Source: Lagopus muta
Lineage: Eukaryota > Chordata > Aves > Galliformes > Phasianidae
Length of the DNA stretch: 64,000 nucleotides
Direction of reading: 5' to 3'
NCBI RefSeq assembly: GCF_023343835.1
Contig: NC_064435.1
Location: forward strand, 56,334,134 to 56,398,133
Positions 12,375-23,305 of this stretch are shown one piece after another (within the stretch, counting starts at the first letter, position 1; each line of letters starts with the position of its first letter). The notes beneath the pieces were generated by a model. It saw only the letters and a program-made list of their open reading frames with translations, did no database searches and was not told the DNA's origin. Made by a program: the position numbers and the translations under genes.

Positions 12375-15300
12375 AACCAAAACAATTTAATTTGGTTGAC
12401 AGATCAGCCTCAGAAACTGACTGGCCACAGTCAAAATATATCAATTCCTGAAATCCAGTGGATTTCTCAAGGGATTTCCTATTTCTCAGCAGAGCTAATT
12501 CAATTATCTGACAAGTGCAAAACTACTACTTTAATTGAATGCATTTAGTTGGAGTTAAACAGAATGCTGATGTAGACAGAAGAGAGAATAGAAATATCGA
12601 TATGAAGGAAACTGGAAAAGCTAGTATGTTAGAATGTCAGAAGCGTATTGCAAGGAAACAGGCAAGTGAAATGTCACTTGGAAATGAAAGTCAAACACAA
12701 AATTGTTTGCAACATGAAAGAAGAAATATTGGAAAGAAGCAGCATTGACAGTAATTTGTACACATTTAGAACTCAACATAATGAGGAACCTAAAGGAAGG
12801 AAATGCAGGTGTAGACTTACCTAAATGACATTGCATGTCATAATCAAAAGGAGGGAAAGCCTTTTAATAGATTGTAGTAAATAGTACTCAAGAATATGAC
12901 ATAATTAAGCCAGTTAGGAAGAGTAACATGTAACTCATAGAGGAAGGTCTCCTCCTGCTGTTATTTTATGTTACTTTTGCTTCTTCCTTCATACCGCAAA
13001 CCCACTGGCACTGTGTTAACTTCTGTACAACACACCTTCCTAAAACACAGTTCTAGGGTGGTATCTTATCAGCCAGGGAAAACAAGATTGGGCAGTTATT
13101 ATTCCAACAGTTAACATATCGTTAGACGTGCATTACTGTGAAAAGTGCGAAGGCTCTCAAAAACAAACAACAAAAAGAATCAAGTGAATGGAGAACACTA
13201 ATAGAAGTACCATTTTTAAAGTGTAATGATCAAGGAGAAAATCACTGATTACGGGAACTTCAGTAAAAAACCTAAGAAATTTCCTAGATCACGGATAACT
13301 AAAAGTAGCTTGATTAGAAAAGAAAATGGACACAATAAGAGCTCTATATCAGCACAGTATAAATTTCAGAAGTGTTTGTAGTTATGTTTCTCCAGGAAAC
13401 AAAACACTGGAAAATTCAGTCTTGGCCAGACACAAGTATAGTCCAAACTGCATTTCTGTTTCTACATCATAAGGTTCACAATTAAACAAGCTCTGCTTTA
13501 GCAATTTTCTTCTTCTGATGTGTTTTCAATATAAAGGCAGACATCTCTTATCTTTAGAGCGGATATGAGTGCTATGCACAATGAAATAGCCAGTGTGCAG
13601 CTTCCTTAATTAGATCATTCTCTATTTAATGTGAGGATGAAGAATGGTTCTATGACTTTCTCATTTTGAAGAAAATTAAAAAATCCAATTGTAAAGCTTT
13701 TTTTTTTTTTTTCCCCTTTTCCCTTTGGGAAAATTACGTTTTGTGCAATTTCTATCAGGATGTTTATGTGCCTCTGACAAACCTGACAACAAAGAGGAGA
13801 AAACACAGGCAGCAGTGTATCTTCCCATCATCTCCTGCTAGTAGTGACAGATTTTGCTGTGATGAAAAATGTAATGGAATATATAGGTAATACTGGATTT
13901 CTTGTTTTGATTTTACATCCTTTAGTTGTTCAGTCAAGTGCACTGAAGCCAAGATGAAACGAAATGACTGACCCTGAGAGTTCAAATTCATCCTTTTTTT
14001 CCCAAAGACCTGATTTCTACCAAATATCTATGAAAGAAGAGTGAAGCAGAAAAGGAAAATAAAACAATGTTATTTCTTTGCCATGAGCCAGTCTCTAGAT
14101 CACAGAATTTATCTTTAGAAGGCAATATTGTTATATTTCATATTGAGCGTGATGAGAAAAGCAATTTCTAAAGAACCTTTTATGGATTCAGACTGAGTTT
14201 TGAAGTTCCCACTAATATGAACAGAAGCCGTGCCAGTAAACCCCAATACTGTCCGTTGGAAATCAGGACAGGAAAAAAAATAGAGTTGAACTAGAGTGAA
14301 ACAAAATGACAACTGTGAATTCCAGCTCTAGCAAACCAAAATACTGCAGCTTCTGTGACCCAAGATATATGCAAACCACAACCCCTATCATACCCGTGTG
14401 GCCAAAGCTCTAAACCACAGAGGAGATTAAAAGGCAGGGTTGCTTTTTTTTCGGTTTGTGTTTTTTAAAGGAGGGGAGTGGAAAAGCTGAAAGAACTTTC
14501 CCATCATTCTGCTAAAACCATTACAGCGAGTGAAATAATTTCAGCACAAAATATACATACACAAATGTTTTATATATTTAAACAGACAATCCAATCCAAC
14601 ACCTGTGGATACTAAAAGGCATTCACATATGCGGACAAATGGAGAACGTACTAACACACTCCATGGAACAAGGAAGTGGAATCATCAAAGAAAACTGCCG
14701 TAAGAATTACACTGCTGTTGCTCCTTTCAGAAGATGTGCTCAAATGGCTATGACAGCTGCAGGGAGATAATCCAATTATTCAATCTCAAATAAGTTGCTT
14801 TTGTTACAGAGATAAAATCTTCACAAGAAAGGTTTGTGAGAATGAAAATAAAAAGCAGAATAGAAATTATCAACAGTTACACACTACCATGAATGAAATT
14901 GTCCTGATGGCTTGGGCTTTAGATCCTGCAAGCATTCCTCCTTGCACTGCTTTACAGCTGTAGTGTCCAAACAACTTAGGGATGAAGAACATCCACTGGA
15001 AAGACAAGATGAAAGTATTGCCAGTAGATTGAGAGAAATTTGTACTAGAATACTTCCAGATCTTCTGAAGTTTACTGTGGTTGAACCGAACTCCAAATCT
15101 GGAATAACAGAAGTGTTACTGGATTCCTCTCTTACACTAACCTAACACATCCCTCAGATACGCTTTCTGATATACTTGACTGGATGAAAATTCCAGCCCA
15201 TTCTACTTACCAGTCTTTAAATACATGATAAAATGAGTGTTTTTCCTCCTTAGTTTTAGAAATGAATCCCTATCACCAAAAGTGGGAGGCTTTCTCCTAC

Positions 15301-16285
15301 AGGACTTAAAAACTGCATAATGAAAACAGCAAGGAAAGATTTTGCAAGTAAAGACAGCAAGTCCAGCATGGACAGCACAAGGAAGGACTGGATTCCATCT
15401 TTACATTTATGACAGAGCAGACAAGGACATTACTTCTTCCAGATTTTTCCCCACATGGTTAGGAACAGCACATAATTTTGTGTGTCCAGCTTACTGCATT
15501 AAGAAGCTCAAAACTGCTCAACGCTCTGAAGTATGAACTGAATATAATCAGGGCATAAGCAACTAAAAATCCTAACACATCTGACTCAAGCTTCAGGTTC
15601 TTCTTGTTAAACAGAAGTATCGTCATGGTGGGTTTGTGTGCATAAGCCTAGAGGAGAGCCTTAACTTGCATTCCAGCTCCGCTGCTTTAAGAGCTGTGAA
15701 GTTAGGAAGACAAGAGACTTGACAATTTCTACTTAACAGTCAGAGGAAAGTCATTCCATACTATACATCTGGACAATAGCAGAGTCTGCTTCCAGTCATC
15801 AATAACAGGTGCCTTTCCATCCCAGACCTGTTTTCCAGCACTTCAAAGCTGCACACTGGAATTAGAGATAAGTATCCCAAGATATGTATAATTTTACGTG
15901 GCACCAATGCTTTTAAACATTCATAACAGTACTGAAGTCTCATTTCAGCTGCTGATTCCATATTCATGATCATAAAGATGTACCACTGTGGTTTCAGTTG
16001 CAGCATGTTCATCAAAGATAGAACACATTTTATTATAAATCTGCTTATGTTATACAGTAGATAATTTATGCCATTTATCTTTTTGCAAGCATAGGTGATG
16101 CATTACTGTGAAAACAAGCTCACTGAGCAGACCAATGCCCTGGCACAAAGTCTAATTTTTATCCGTCCAAAAAACTTACAATTTAATACCAGAAAAAAAA
16201 ATAAAAGACATCTGCTGCGGCTATCATCCAAATGAGGCACTGTTTTCCTGACTTCCAAAGCCATAGTATGTCTGATATGTTAACA
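12375..16285. other. Non-coding stretch, nothing recognised
   Basis: AT-rich sequence with a T15 run (13698-13712). A short antiparallel pair of open frames at about 14884-15145 shows no recognisable family. Confidence 0.5.
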
Positions 16286-16400
16286 CAGGCACATCCAACC
16301 CTTGGCCTGTGAGCTGCTTGTGGCCTTGCATGGCTCCTCTGCCCTATACCATCACAGCAGCAGCCAGCAAATCCATCGCTCAGTGACAATCAAACATCAG
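16286..16400 (+). mobile_element. hAT-type terminal inverted repeat, left end
   Basis: The sequence CAGGCACATCCAACCC at 16286 starts a segment that continues as TTGGCCTGTGAGCTGCTTGTGGCC. This matches the general form of hAT (Charlie-like) ends: CAGGGG-TGTCCAACC followed by a GC-rich GGCCC-CGGGC-GCATGCGGCCC stretch. The eight bases before it (16278-16285) would be the target-site copy, but I could not find the matching duplicate downstream. A transposase C-terminus of the same superfamily lies 40-300 bp to the right in the consistent orientation, which strengthens the call. The right end was not found, so the element is incomplete or its right end is too diverged. Confidence 0.6.
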
Positions 16401-16439
16401 CATGCTATTAACCCTAACTGGGCTGAAACTAAGACAAGG

Positions 16440-16692
16440 AGAGCCTTGGAACGTGGAGTTGCTGTAAGACATTAAAATCAAAAAACATGATCAAGTCTCT
16501 CTCTACTGGACTTTCATAAGCTTTATCTTAGCAAAGAGAAATATCCCACACTTCACAGTCACGCTTTATTCACATCATTGCTTTCTGGCAGTATGTATGA
16601 CCGTTTTTGAGGATGAAGTATGGAAAAAATGAAACTGATGAACGCTTGAAGACCTCACTAAGAATTGAATCCACTGCCATTAAAAAAGACTG
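16440..16692 (+). pseudogene. Decayed hAT (Charlie-like) transposase, C-terminal dimerisation region
   Basis: Translating across two frames gives recognisable conserved blocks of hAT transposases. One frame (about 16502-16605) reads LLDFHKLYLSKEKYPTLHSH and then a GSMYDRF block, where related proteins have GSTY-CEQ-LFS. After a one-base shift the next frame reads RMKYGKN, then TDERLKTSLRIESTAIKKD (about 16632-16690), where the family has LTDEHL-SLRIATTAIKPD. This is the C-terminal dimerisation domain that holds the transposase dimer together during cut-and-paste transposition. The copy is dead: it is frame-shifted, lacks the N-terminal zinc finger and most of the catalytic RNase-H-like domain, and ends at a stop right after the KKD block. 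With the left-end repeat 40 bp upstream it looks like an internally deleted element. A host-domesticated exon is unlikely given the frameshift. Confidence 0.75.
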
Positions 16693-16826
16693 ATGCATTT
16701 CACAAAACAAGGTCAAATATCCCATAAATGTCATGGTTTTGTAGCTCTCCTTTTTTATGTTTTTATAAATATTAAAAATTAAAATGTTTTGTTACTTATA
16801 TGCATTAACTGTGTGTATAATTCATG

Positions 16827-16895
16827 ACAACAGCTACAAAAGTAATGCCTGTTTATTATATTGGCCCCAAATGCGCACCCAATTGCTCAACAAAG
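16827..16895. mobile_element. Possible mariner/Tc1 terminal fragment
   Basis: CTACAAAAGTAATGCCTGTTTATT resembles the CAAAAGTAATGCC motif near mariner ends, including the chicken mariner family. Only about 25 bases match well, no opposite end was found, and the following sequence is not recognised. Confidence 0.3.
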
Positions 16896-17235
16896 CCAAA
16901 CAGCAAACATCAATACAAATATTTCAACCTACCTCACATCACCCCAGAAGAAAACAGAACTGAAAAAGAAATTTGGGGGTGAAGGAAGAGCATTCAACAA
17001 AAAGCTGACATAATGGCTTTTTTTGGTGCCATTAGAAAACACTACTACATCCACTGATTTGCATGATGCAGTAAAAAGTGACATTTGAAAAGCTATAAGT
17101 GGGTGCTCTTTTAAGACTTACCTGGTTCTTTCTATCAGTTCTGATCACAAAGAAGCAAAATTGCTTCGGACGTGTTCTTGGCAATACTAGGTAAAGAAGT
17201 CACAAATATGCCAATAGTCATACACAGAAAGAAGA
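16896..17235. other. Unassigned sequence between the hAT and LTR remnants
   Basis: AT-rich sequence with no clear family. It may contain the right side of the hAT copy or the 3' side of LTR copy A, but neither end could be placed. Confidence 0.4.
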
Positions 17236-17482
17236 GTTGGACTCACCTAATGGCAAAGGGTGAGATGCAGCTGTGCAGCATTCCCTCTCAGGAAACAGCC
17301 TAGGCCCAACTTATACTCTCCCTTTAGTGGCTGCCCCTTATATGAACCCAGGGTGGCTCCACCTTCAATCCACCGCATGTGGGGAGCACAGGTACAAACA
17401 ATTTGTGCTCCACGTACCAGTCACACCCTTTTACCAGGTGCTCAATCACTGGTTCAAGCCAGGATCTTACTGTTCCCCTACA
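17236..17482 (-). mobile_element. Endogenous-retrovirus-type LTR fragment (copy A), minus strand
   Basis: Read on the minus strand, the piece begins with TG at 17482 (TGTAGGGGAACAG), as LTRs do. It continues through a GGCTTGAACCAGTGATTGAGCACCTGG block and reaches a TATA-like CATATAAGGGG (about 17335-17345 on plus). A second locus at 61780-61977 has the same order: TGTGGGAACTG start, nearly identical CTGAACCA-TGATTGA-CACCTG block, then TTTAAGGG and GGGCTG. Two copies with the same terminal TG and aligned internal blocks support a repeated LTR family. No open retroviral gene is attached, so this is probably a solo or truncated LTR. The 3' boundary near 17236 is uncertain and no target-site duplication could be confirmed. 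Confidence 0.6.
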
Positions 17483-17701
17483 CCATCCTATCTCAGGATG
17501 TCTCTGAAGTACTTAAAATTCCAGTATTCCATTAGATCTTGCAGAATTTTAGCACTTCGATGTTTGCACATGACATGTTCTTAAAATAGGCATGAATGGG
17601 AACTGTTTGGACTGGTACTTTTGCCATATCTACACATTTGAGATTGTCTTGCTCCAATTTATAGGAGGGAGAGGAGGTTCTTTTAATATGTGTATACCCA
17701 G

Positions 17702-18250
17702 TGTGAGATTAAGAAACAATGGTTCAAATGTTGGTCCGACCAGTTTATTACAGACCTTAATCAGGGAGATGGGGAAGGGGAGGATGGACACTATTATGAA
17801 TTAGGGTAACGGGGAAGGGAAGGAGGGTGATAGAAAAGATAGAAAGAAGAAGCAAGGAGTCTTTATAAGAAGCAAGAGGGAGATAGTCACCACTATGCAT
17901 CCAGTGTGGTTCATAGTTCAGTCATTGATCTTTAGTAGTGGTAGGTTGTCAGGTGGTGTTGTTCTATTGACAACTACAGTGACCACGGTGATGATGGCCC
18001 CTCTTCAATGGTAGTACCAATTTATTTATAAGTCCAAAGTTGCCGAGTCAGCTGTCTTTGGAGTGACAGCTCAAATCCAAAATGGTTGAATCAGCTCTCC
18101 TTGGAGTGGCAGCTTCTGGCTCTTGGATCTCAGCACAAACTCCTATGTTCCCATCTTCTGGGCCTTGTGAGCAGATAAGGGAGCAGGGATGCCCACCTGC
18201 ACCCTGTATTTCACAAGACACGATGGTATAATTCCCCAATTTTCCCATAT
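17702..18250 (-). mobile_element. LTR/endogenous retrovirus remnant, minus strand
   Basis: On the minus strand the order fits an LTR promoter and polyadenylation unit. There is CTTATAAAGACTCC (about 17855-17868 on plus), then about 125 bases of pyrimidine-rich sequence, then TAATAAACTGG (about 17735-17745), then an end at TTCTTAATCTCACA whose final CA lies at 17702. Upstream on the minus strand a 66-codon open frame (18048-18248) runs into the putative LTR, which would suit the tail of an internal retroviral region, but I do not recognise the protein. It is unlike copy A in sequence, so it is a different family or internal part. No target-site duplication was confirmed. It might be another non-coding repeat, but the TATA and AATAAA spacing makes an LTR the best reading. 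Confidence 0.45.
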
Positions 18251-21200
18251 CAATCTGGAGCTATTTAGTCACAGGCCAGATCTTCTGCCAGTAAACACTC
18301 CTGAGCACTATATTCTGGAGGCAAGCAGCTCTGGAGGAAGGTACTTTCAAATGTCCTCAAAGTAATGTCAATTATCTCACAGTAGCACCCATCACTTGCC
18401 TCCTCAATAAATCAATCAGTCTTACAAGAAATACCTCAGGAAGCAAGCTTTGAGCCAAAAAACAAAGAAGGATTCTCACAGAAATTGCATATACAGTTAC
18501 AGATGAATGTGTAGATATGCCAATGGTACGTGGAAGTAAGACAAACATATGAGTTGTCTTTTTGCCCTGAATTGTTGCAGTGGGTGAGAAGAAAGGGGAT
18601 AGCATCATTTCAGATTTTTAAATCAGCTGCAATTGAGAGTTAAATCAAGTAATTCAGAGTTAATTCCTTACCAGCTTACATATTAATTTTGAGCTAAGGA
18701 GATCTTCAGCTACTAAGACATTACCAAGTAGCAGATTACAGATATAATCTTATATGTTCAAAGTTTCCAGCAGCATCATTTGAATATAAGCATTCAAGAA
18801 TATACTTTACTAATATTTCATCCATCTATAGAGGGACTTTACAAACACCTGCTAGAGTTTCTGTAGCAGATTCCCATCTGAGCTATCCATATATAGCCAT
18901 TCTATTTGTTATGACACCCATTGCTCCAAAGCAAAAGACCATAAAATGACCTGAGCCATCAAGAACAGTCTTCCAAAATCTCAGTAATTGAACTGATACA
19001 GAGAGTATGCAGAACTTGTTTTATCTCCAGAACACTTTTCATCACTCAAAAAAAAAAAAAAAAACCACAACAGAAAAACCCCAAACAAACCATAAAGTCT
19101 ATAATAGACCACAAACAGATGTTTGCCACAGGAATATGCAAGGAACAATTACAGGCACTTCCTTTGTACATGTTTTCATGCAAAACTGTGGTCCAAAACT
19201 GAAGTTAACCAAGGAAAAAATCAGATAAATTTTTATGCACATAATGTCATTATAAATACCCATAAATTATGCCCTGAGAAGGTAATGACAACATTTTAGC
19301 ATTATTTAAAGGACTCTTCCTGCATAGCTCTATTCTACAGTGATGTGAAAAATCTTTCCATTGTCTGCTCTATTTTAACTGAAAAAGTCTTTGCTCAAAA
19401 TTTGCTCAAAATTTGTTTTTTTGATCCGTAAACTTTCCTGTTTCCTCTACTGTAGAAATATGGATCAGTTTGAACATTTATAAGGAAGGAAAGATACAAA
19501 TGTATCATAGAATTGGCTCATATCTGACAACAGATATTATGACTTATATTAAAAAAGACAGTTTATCGTTGAAAAATGATGTGACACCATATAACAGACA
19601 AATGATGAAATGCTTAAATTAAAGCAGCAAGGGAATGCTGGTTTGTGTTAGGTTCTAGATAACACAGCTGCTTCACCTCTGTCCTTCACTTCAGCTTTTA
19701 TATTTCACATTACCAAAGAAACCAGAATTACTTAGTCATTCCCTAACTCAAATATTGTAGCTTTAGATCAAGTAATGCATACAATTACTATAAGGAAAAC
19801 TGGATTTTATCATGACATGGTACGAGGGAAGCATAAAGTGGTATGTCGTAAGAGAATAAGATATAAGAGATAAAAAAAAAAAAAAGATAAAAAAGAAACA
19901 TCACAAATGCTTTTTATAGAAAGAATTATTCTCCTTTGCAGATACAGAGTTCCTGAATCTCTGATCAGCGATGAGGGATTAAAGTATACTATCTTAAAAA
20001 AATGTCAGCTTAAGTAATGCTCCCACTATGCTGCAAGGAAAAAATATTGCCTGAAACAGTAACAGTTTCTCAGTTTAACTGATTTTCTCCATACAACTTC
20101 AATCAAAGAGTAGCTACTGGAATATTAGATAAACTGTACTAGTCCAATCAAAATTTGATATTGAAATGCATATGTACTAAGTGAAGAACATCATGTTTCT
20201 CTCAAGTTGTTGCAGAATTCATATCTACAAACAAAGAACGTGCTATAGTAAATGAATTTAAGAATATTAGGAGGACCTGATATTGAAAGGGAAAGAAAAT
20301 AACTTATTAAAAAATTACCATGATAGATTTTCACTTGTGAAGATTGATTATAAATATAGCCATCTTTCTGAAGCGATCAATGTAGAATTTTCTGGCAAGA
20401 CTTACCTGTGATGAATAAAAGTGCATTAAAACCCACCCACATAATGATTGCATTAGTGAATGCTGCACTGGCATTAATAACAAACAAATGAAAAAAAGAA
20501 AACTAAAAAACTACCACCTTACTGTTAATATCTTGGATATTATTTTCAGGGACAAAAGACAACCAAAGCACATGCATTAGGAGATCCATCATCCCATACC
20601 AAAAATAAGAACTGAAGACCATACTACCGTCTCACGTGCTTCAGGAAAGATAAAGTGATTAGGTCTGCATTACCATCAGAAAAATACACATTAATTTCTA
20701 CACTACTTTCAAAAAATACCAATAGCACAGTGTCCCTGAGATATTTTCTCAAGCTATAAAGCTAAGTTGCCTACACAAATGGCAGTTATTAAGTCCTACA
20801 AACATTGATTTTTATTTATTTTTTTTACTGCAGTCCAAGTAAATATTCTTCATATCTTCCTATAAAAACTCATTAACTAAGAAAAACAAAATTTGTCTCA
20901 AAAGTTAAACCTTACCTTCTATTGTATTCTACAGATTTCAGGTAAAACTGTTGATTTGAAAATTTGGTCTCCATAGTTATACAAAGTATACAAAGTAACA
21001 AACCCTGTTACCATCCTTACTTAATAGTGTTACTGCAAGAATGCTTCACATTGCATTGGTGTGAAATTTTTCCAGTCCTGCAAAAAGAAAAATATATATA
21101 TATATTTTTAGTGCATTTGATCAGAGCTATCTATTAATTGGGAACATAAATATAGCAGAAATAAAGAGCGTCAAATAAACCTGTCAAATCCTGGTTCCCT

Positions 21201-22132
21201 AAATCCTGTGAACAGTATACTCTAGTATTAACAAGTTTCCTTCTGTGATCAACAAAAAATTGATTACCCGGAGTTGCCCCTATAAATTTATCTTTGAACT
21301 GCTAATTTAGAGAAGTCAGTTTGAACAGACTGAAATATTTATAAAGGATGAGCATATTCCAAAGCATATGAATGACTCTGAGCTCCTTTCAGTGGAGAGG
21401 TCCTACGTTCACTATATACTCAGATGGTGTCTTTTCTTATCTCCTCAATTCTTCCATTTTGCTTCTTTATTCAGATTGCTCACACATTTTCAGTAACTAT
21501 TAGAGTACCAAAACATTGCCAGGTCATAAGCAACTTTGCAAGTAGAGCTACTCACTTCTAGGACAGACTCTAGAGATGAAAATGAGCCAGAAATATCCCT
21601 TGAAGTCATATGAGAGTCTTCAGCTGACAAAAGAATAAGTATTATTTATTAACATGTGTCTTCCTGCAAGCCTTTTTTCTGGATCAGTCAGAAAAGATCT
21701 ACAAAGGAGGCACCAGATGATGGATACCCTGCAGGGACTCAGGGAATAGTTTTCAGCATTGTGTTCTCAAATTATTTTTCAATGCTAAACTGAACTGAAC
21801 TTCACCATCACAACTGACCTTCCCCTGTGAAAGGATGCGCATTTATATCAGGTATTTCTAGGTAAGAACGTGGCCATTAGACATCATTCATCCCCTTTCA
21901 CAACAGCAAAGCCCAAATTTCTGTTTGCACAAATGGAGAACTAAAGCTCTATAAATGGTTCTTACATGTTGATGCACACACAGGGTAGAAAGGAAAAAAG
22001 TTTAAGGATAAAAGAACATTTTTCCTCAGTTTGAATAACCAGAAAGTGCAATACTAGAATGCAGTCATAGCAAAAGAGAGTAAAGGAGAGACTGGTAGAA
22101 AACAGATATTTTCTTTTTCCTTTTCAGGAAAA
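18251..22132. other. Non-coding stretch with simple repeats
   Basis: Contains an A17 run (19048-19064), a short direct duplication TTGCTCAAAAT (about 19390-19411), an A13 run near 19871, and an (AT)7 tract (21092-21105). No gene or element family is recognised. Confidence 0.5.
21092..21105. repeat. (AT)7 microsatellite
   Basis: Fourteen alternating A and T bases, flanked by an A-rich left side and a T-rich right side. Confidence 0.85.
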
Positions 22133-22203
22133 GTTTAAAACAAAAAAACAACAACGACAACAACAAAAACAAAGCAAACAAAACAAAACCCCAAGCAAAC
22201 AAA
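22133..22203. repeat. A/C-rich low-complexity tract
   Basis: Irregular AAC, AAAC and AAAAC units without G except for three bases. No element body is recognised next to it. Confidence 0.8.
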
Positions 22204-23285
22204 TGAAATCCCATTTATTCACATGGGAGGACTACAGCAGCATCACTTCTACCACTCTTTCTGCATCAAGAGTTGGATTTGACCCTCAGTTCTGAAAGCT
22301 CTGCGCACTTAGAACATGCATGTATATCAAAAATTAGTTTGAAAAGATACGCAAAGCTTGCAAAATAAGGCTTAAGAATGCCTTGCTGGTAATGTAACAT
22401 ACTTTGGAAAAGCCTCCATATACCTGAAGTCAAATGCCTTGGTTGCCTTTTCTTCTCACAGACAGGATGTTGTTCAGGTGCTGCTAAAGTGGTAATGCTG
22501 CAGTTCATCAGTTATAAGAAGCTGGTGCTGTCAACCTGAATGCATTTTTTAAAAGCATGAGCATTCTCTCTATTTAAGTTGATTAGAGAAGCAGAAGTTT
22601 TTGCTGCCATATTGACTCTCCAATTCCAGTATTTTGGCCTTCACTGAATATTGAGTCATTTCTCAGGAATTGCAAGAAACAGCTAAGCAGATGTGCTCAG
22701 TCAGCCTTGTCAGCTTTTCCCTCATGCAAATCCAAACGTGTCCAAGTTTGCTTAGCACTGTAGAGGAGAAAAGACCATCTGTTAACAAATCAAATGCGTG
22801 CCCCATTGAAAAAAAAGGAGCAAGAATCTATTTGATACTTGCTCTATAAGGGGAAATAGGCAGCAATTGTAGTTTCTTAAATAAATGTACAACTTAAATA
22901 ATATGGAAAGCTGGGAAAACAAGATATGCAAGGTGAAATTATACAATGAGAACACTTTTTCTAACAGCCCATTTTTGCCACATGTGAAAATTCAGAAAGC
23001 GTTGCTGTTGCATCAAGTTTTCAAATCAGATTAAGGAAATCCATTATTCACTGAATAAAATGATCATGATTATTTTTTGTAGTTAATCCTGAACAATTTA
23101 GATTAAATTCCTAAGCCTGTGTATCCTTAAATTCCCGTGGAAAGACTTTTGGAACACACTTAAGCCATCTGCTTAAGTGGATGATATAAGGTCAAATTCA
23201 GGAGAATTCTTCAATGAAAGTTAAAATAAAACCTTTTTCTCACAGACTTTGAAGCTATTCAAATGTTGGCATGGGATGGACAGAA

Positions 23286-23305
23286 AATAAATAAATAAAT
23301 AAATA
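23286..23305. repeat. (AAAT)5 microsatellite
   Basis: Five tandem ATAA/AAAT units. Confidence 0.9.

Noticed and set aside
12073..12451. Three open frames encoding Lys-Gly, Phe-Pro and Phe-Ser repeats
   Set aside because: They are translations of the AAAAGG array and the adjacent poly-A. Open frames on both strands with period-two residues are microsatellite artefacts.
19505..19530. TCATAGAATTGG as a CR1 end
   Set aside because: Only the first dozen bases match. The GGTTGGAAGGGA core is missing.
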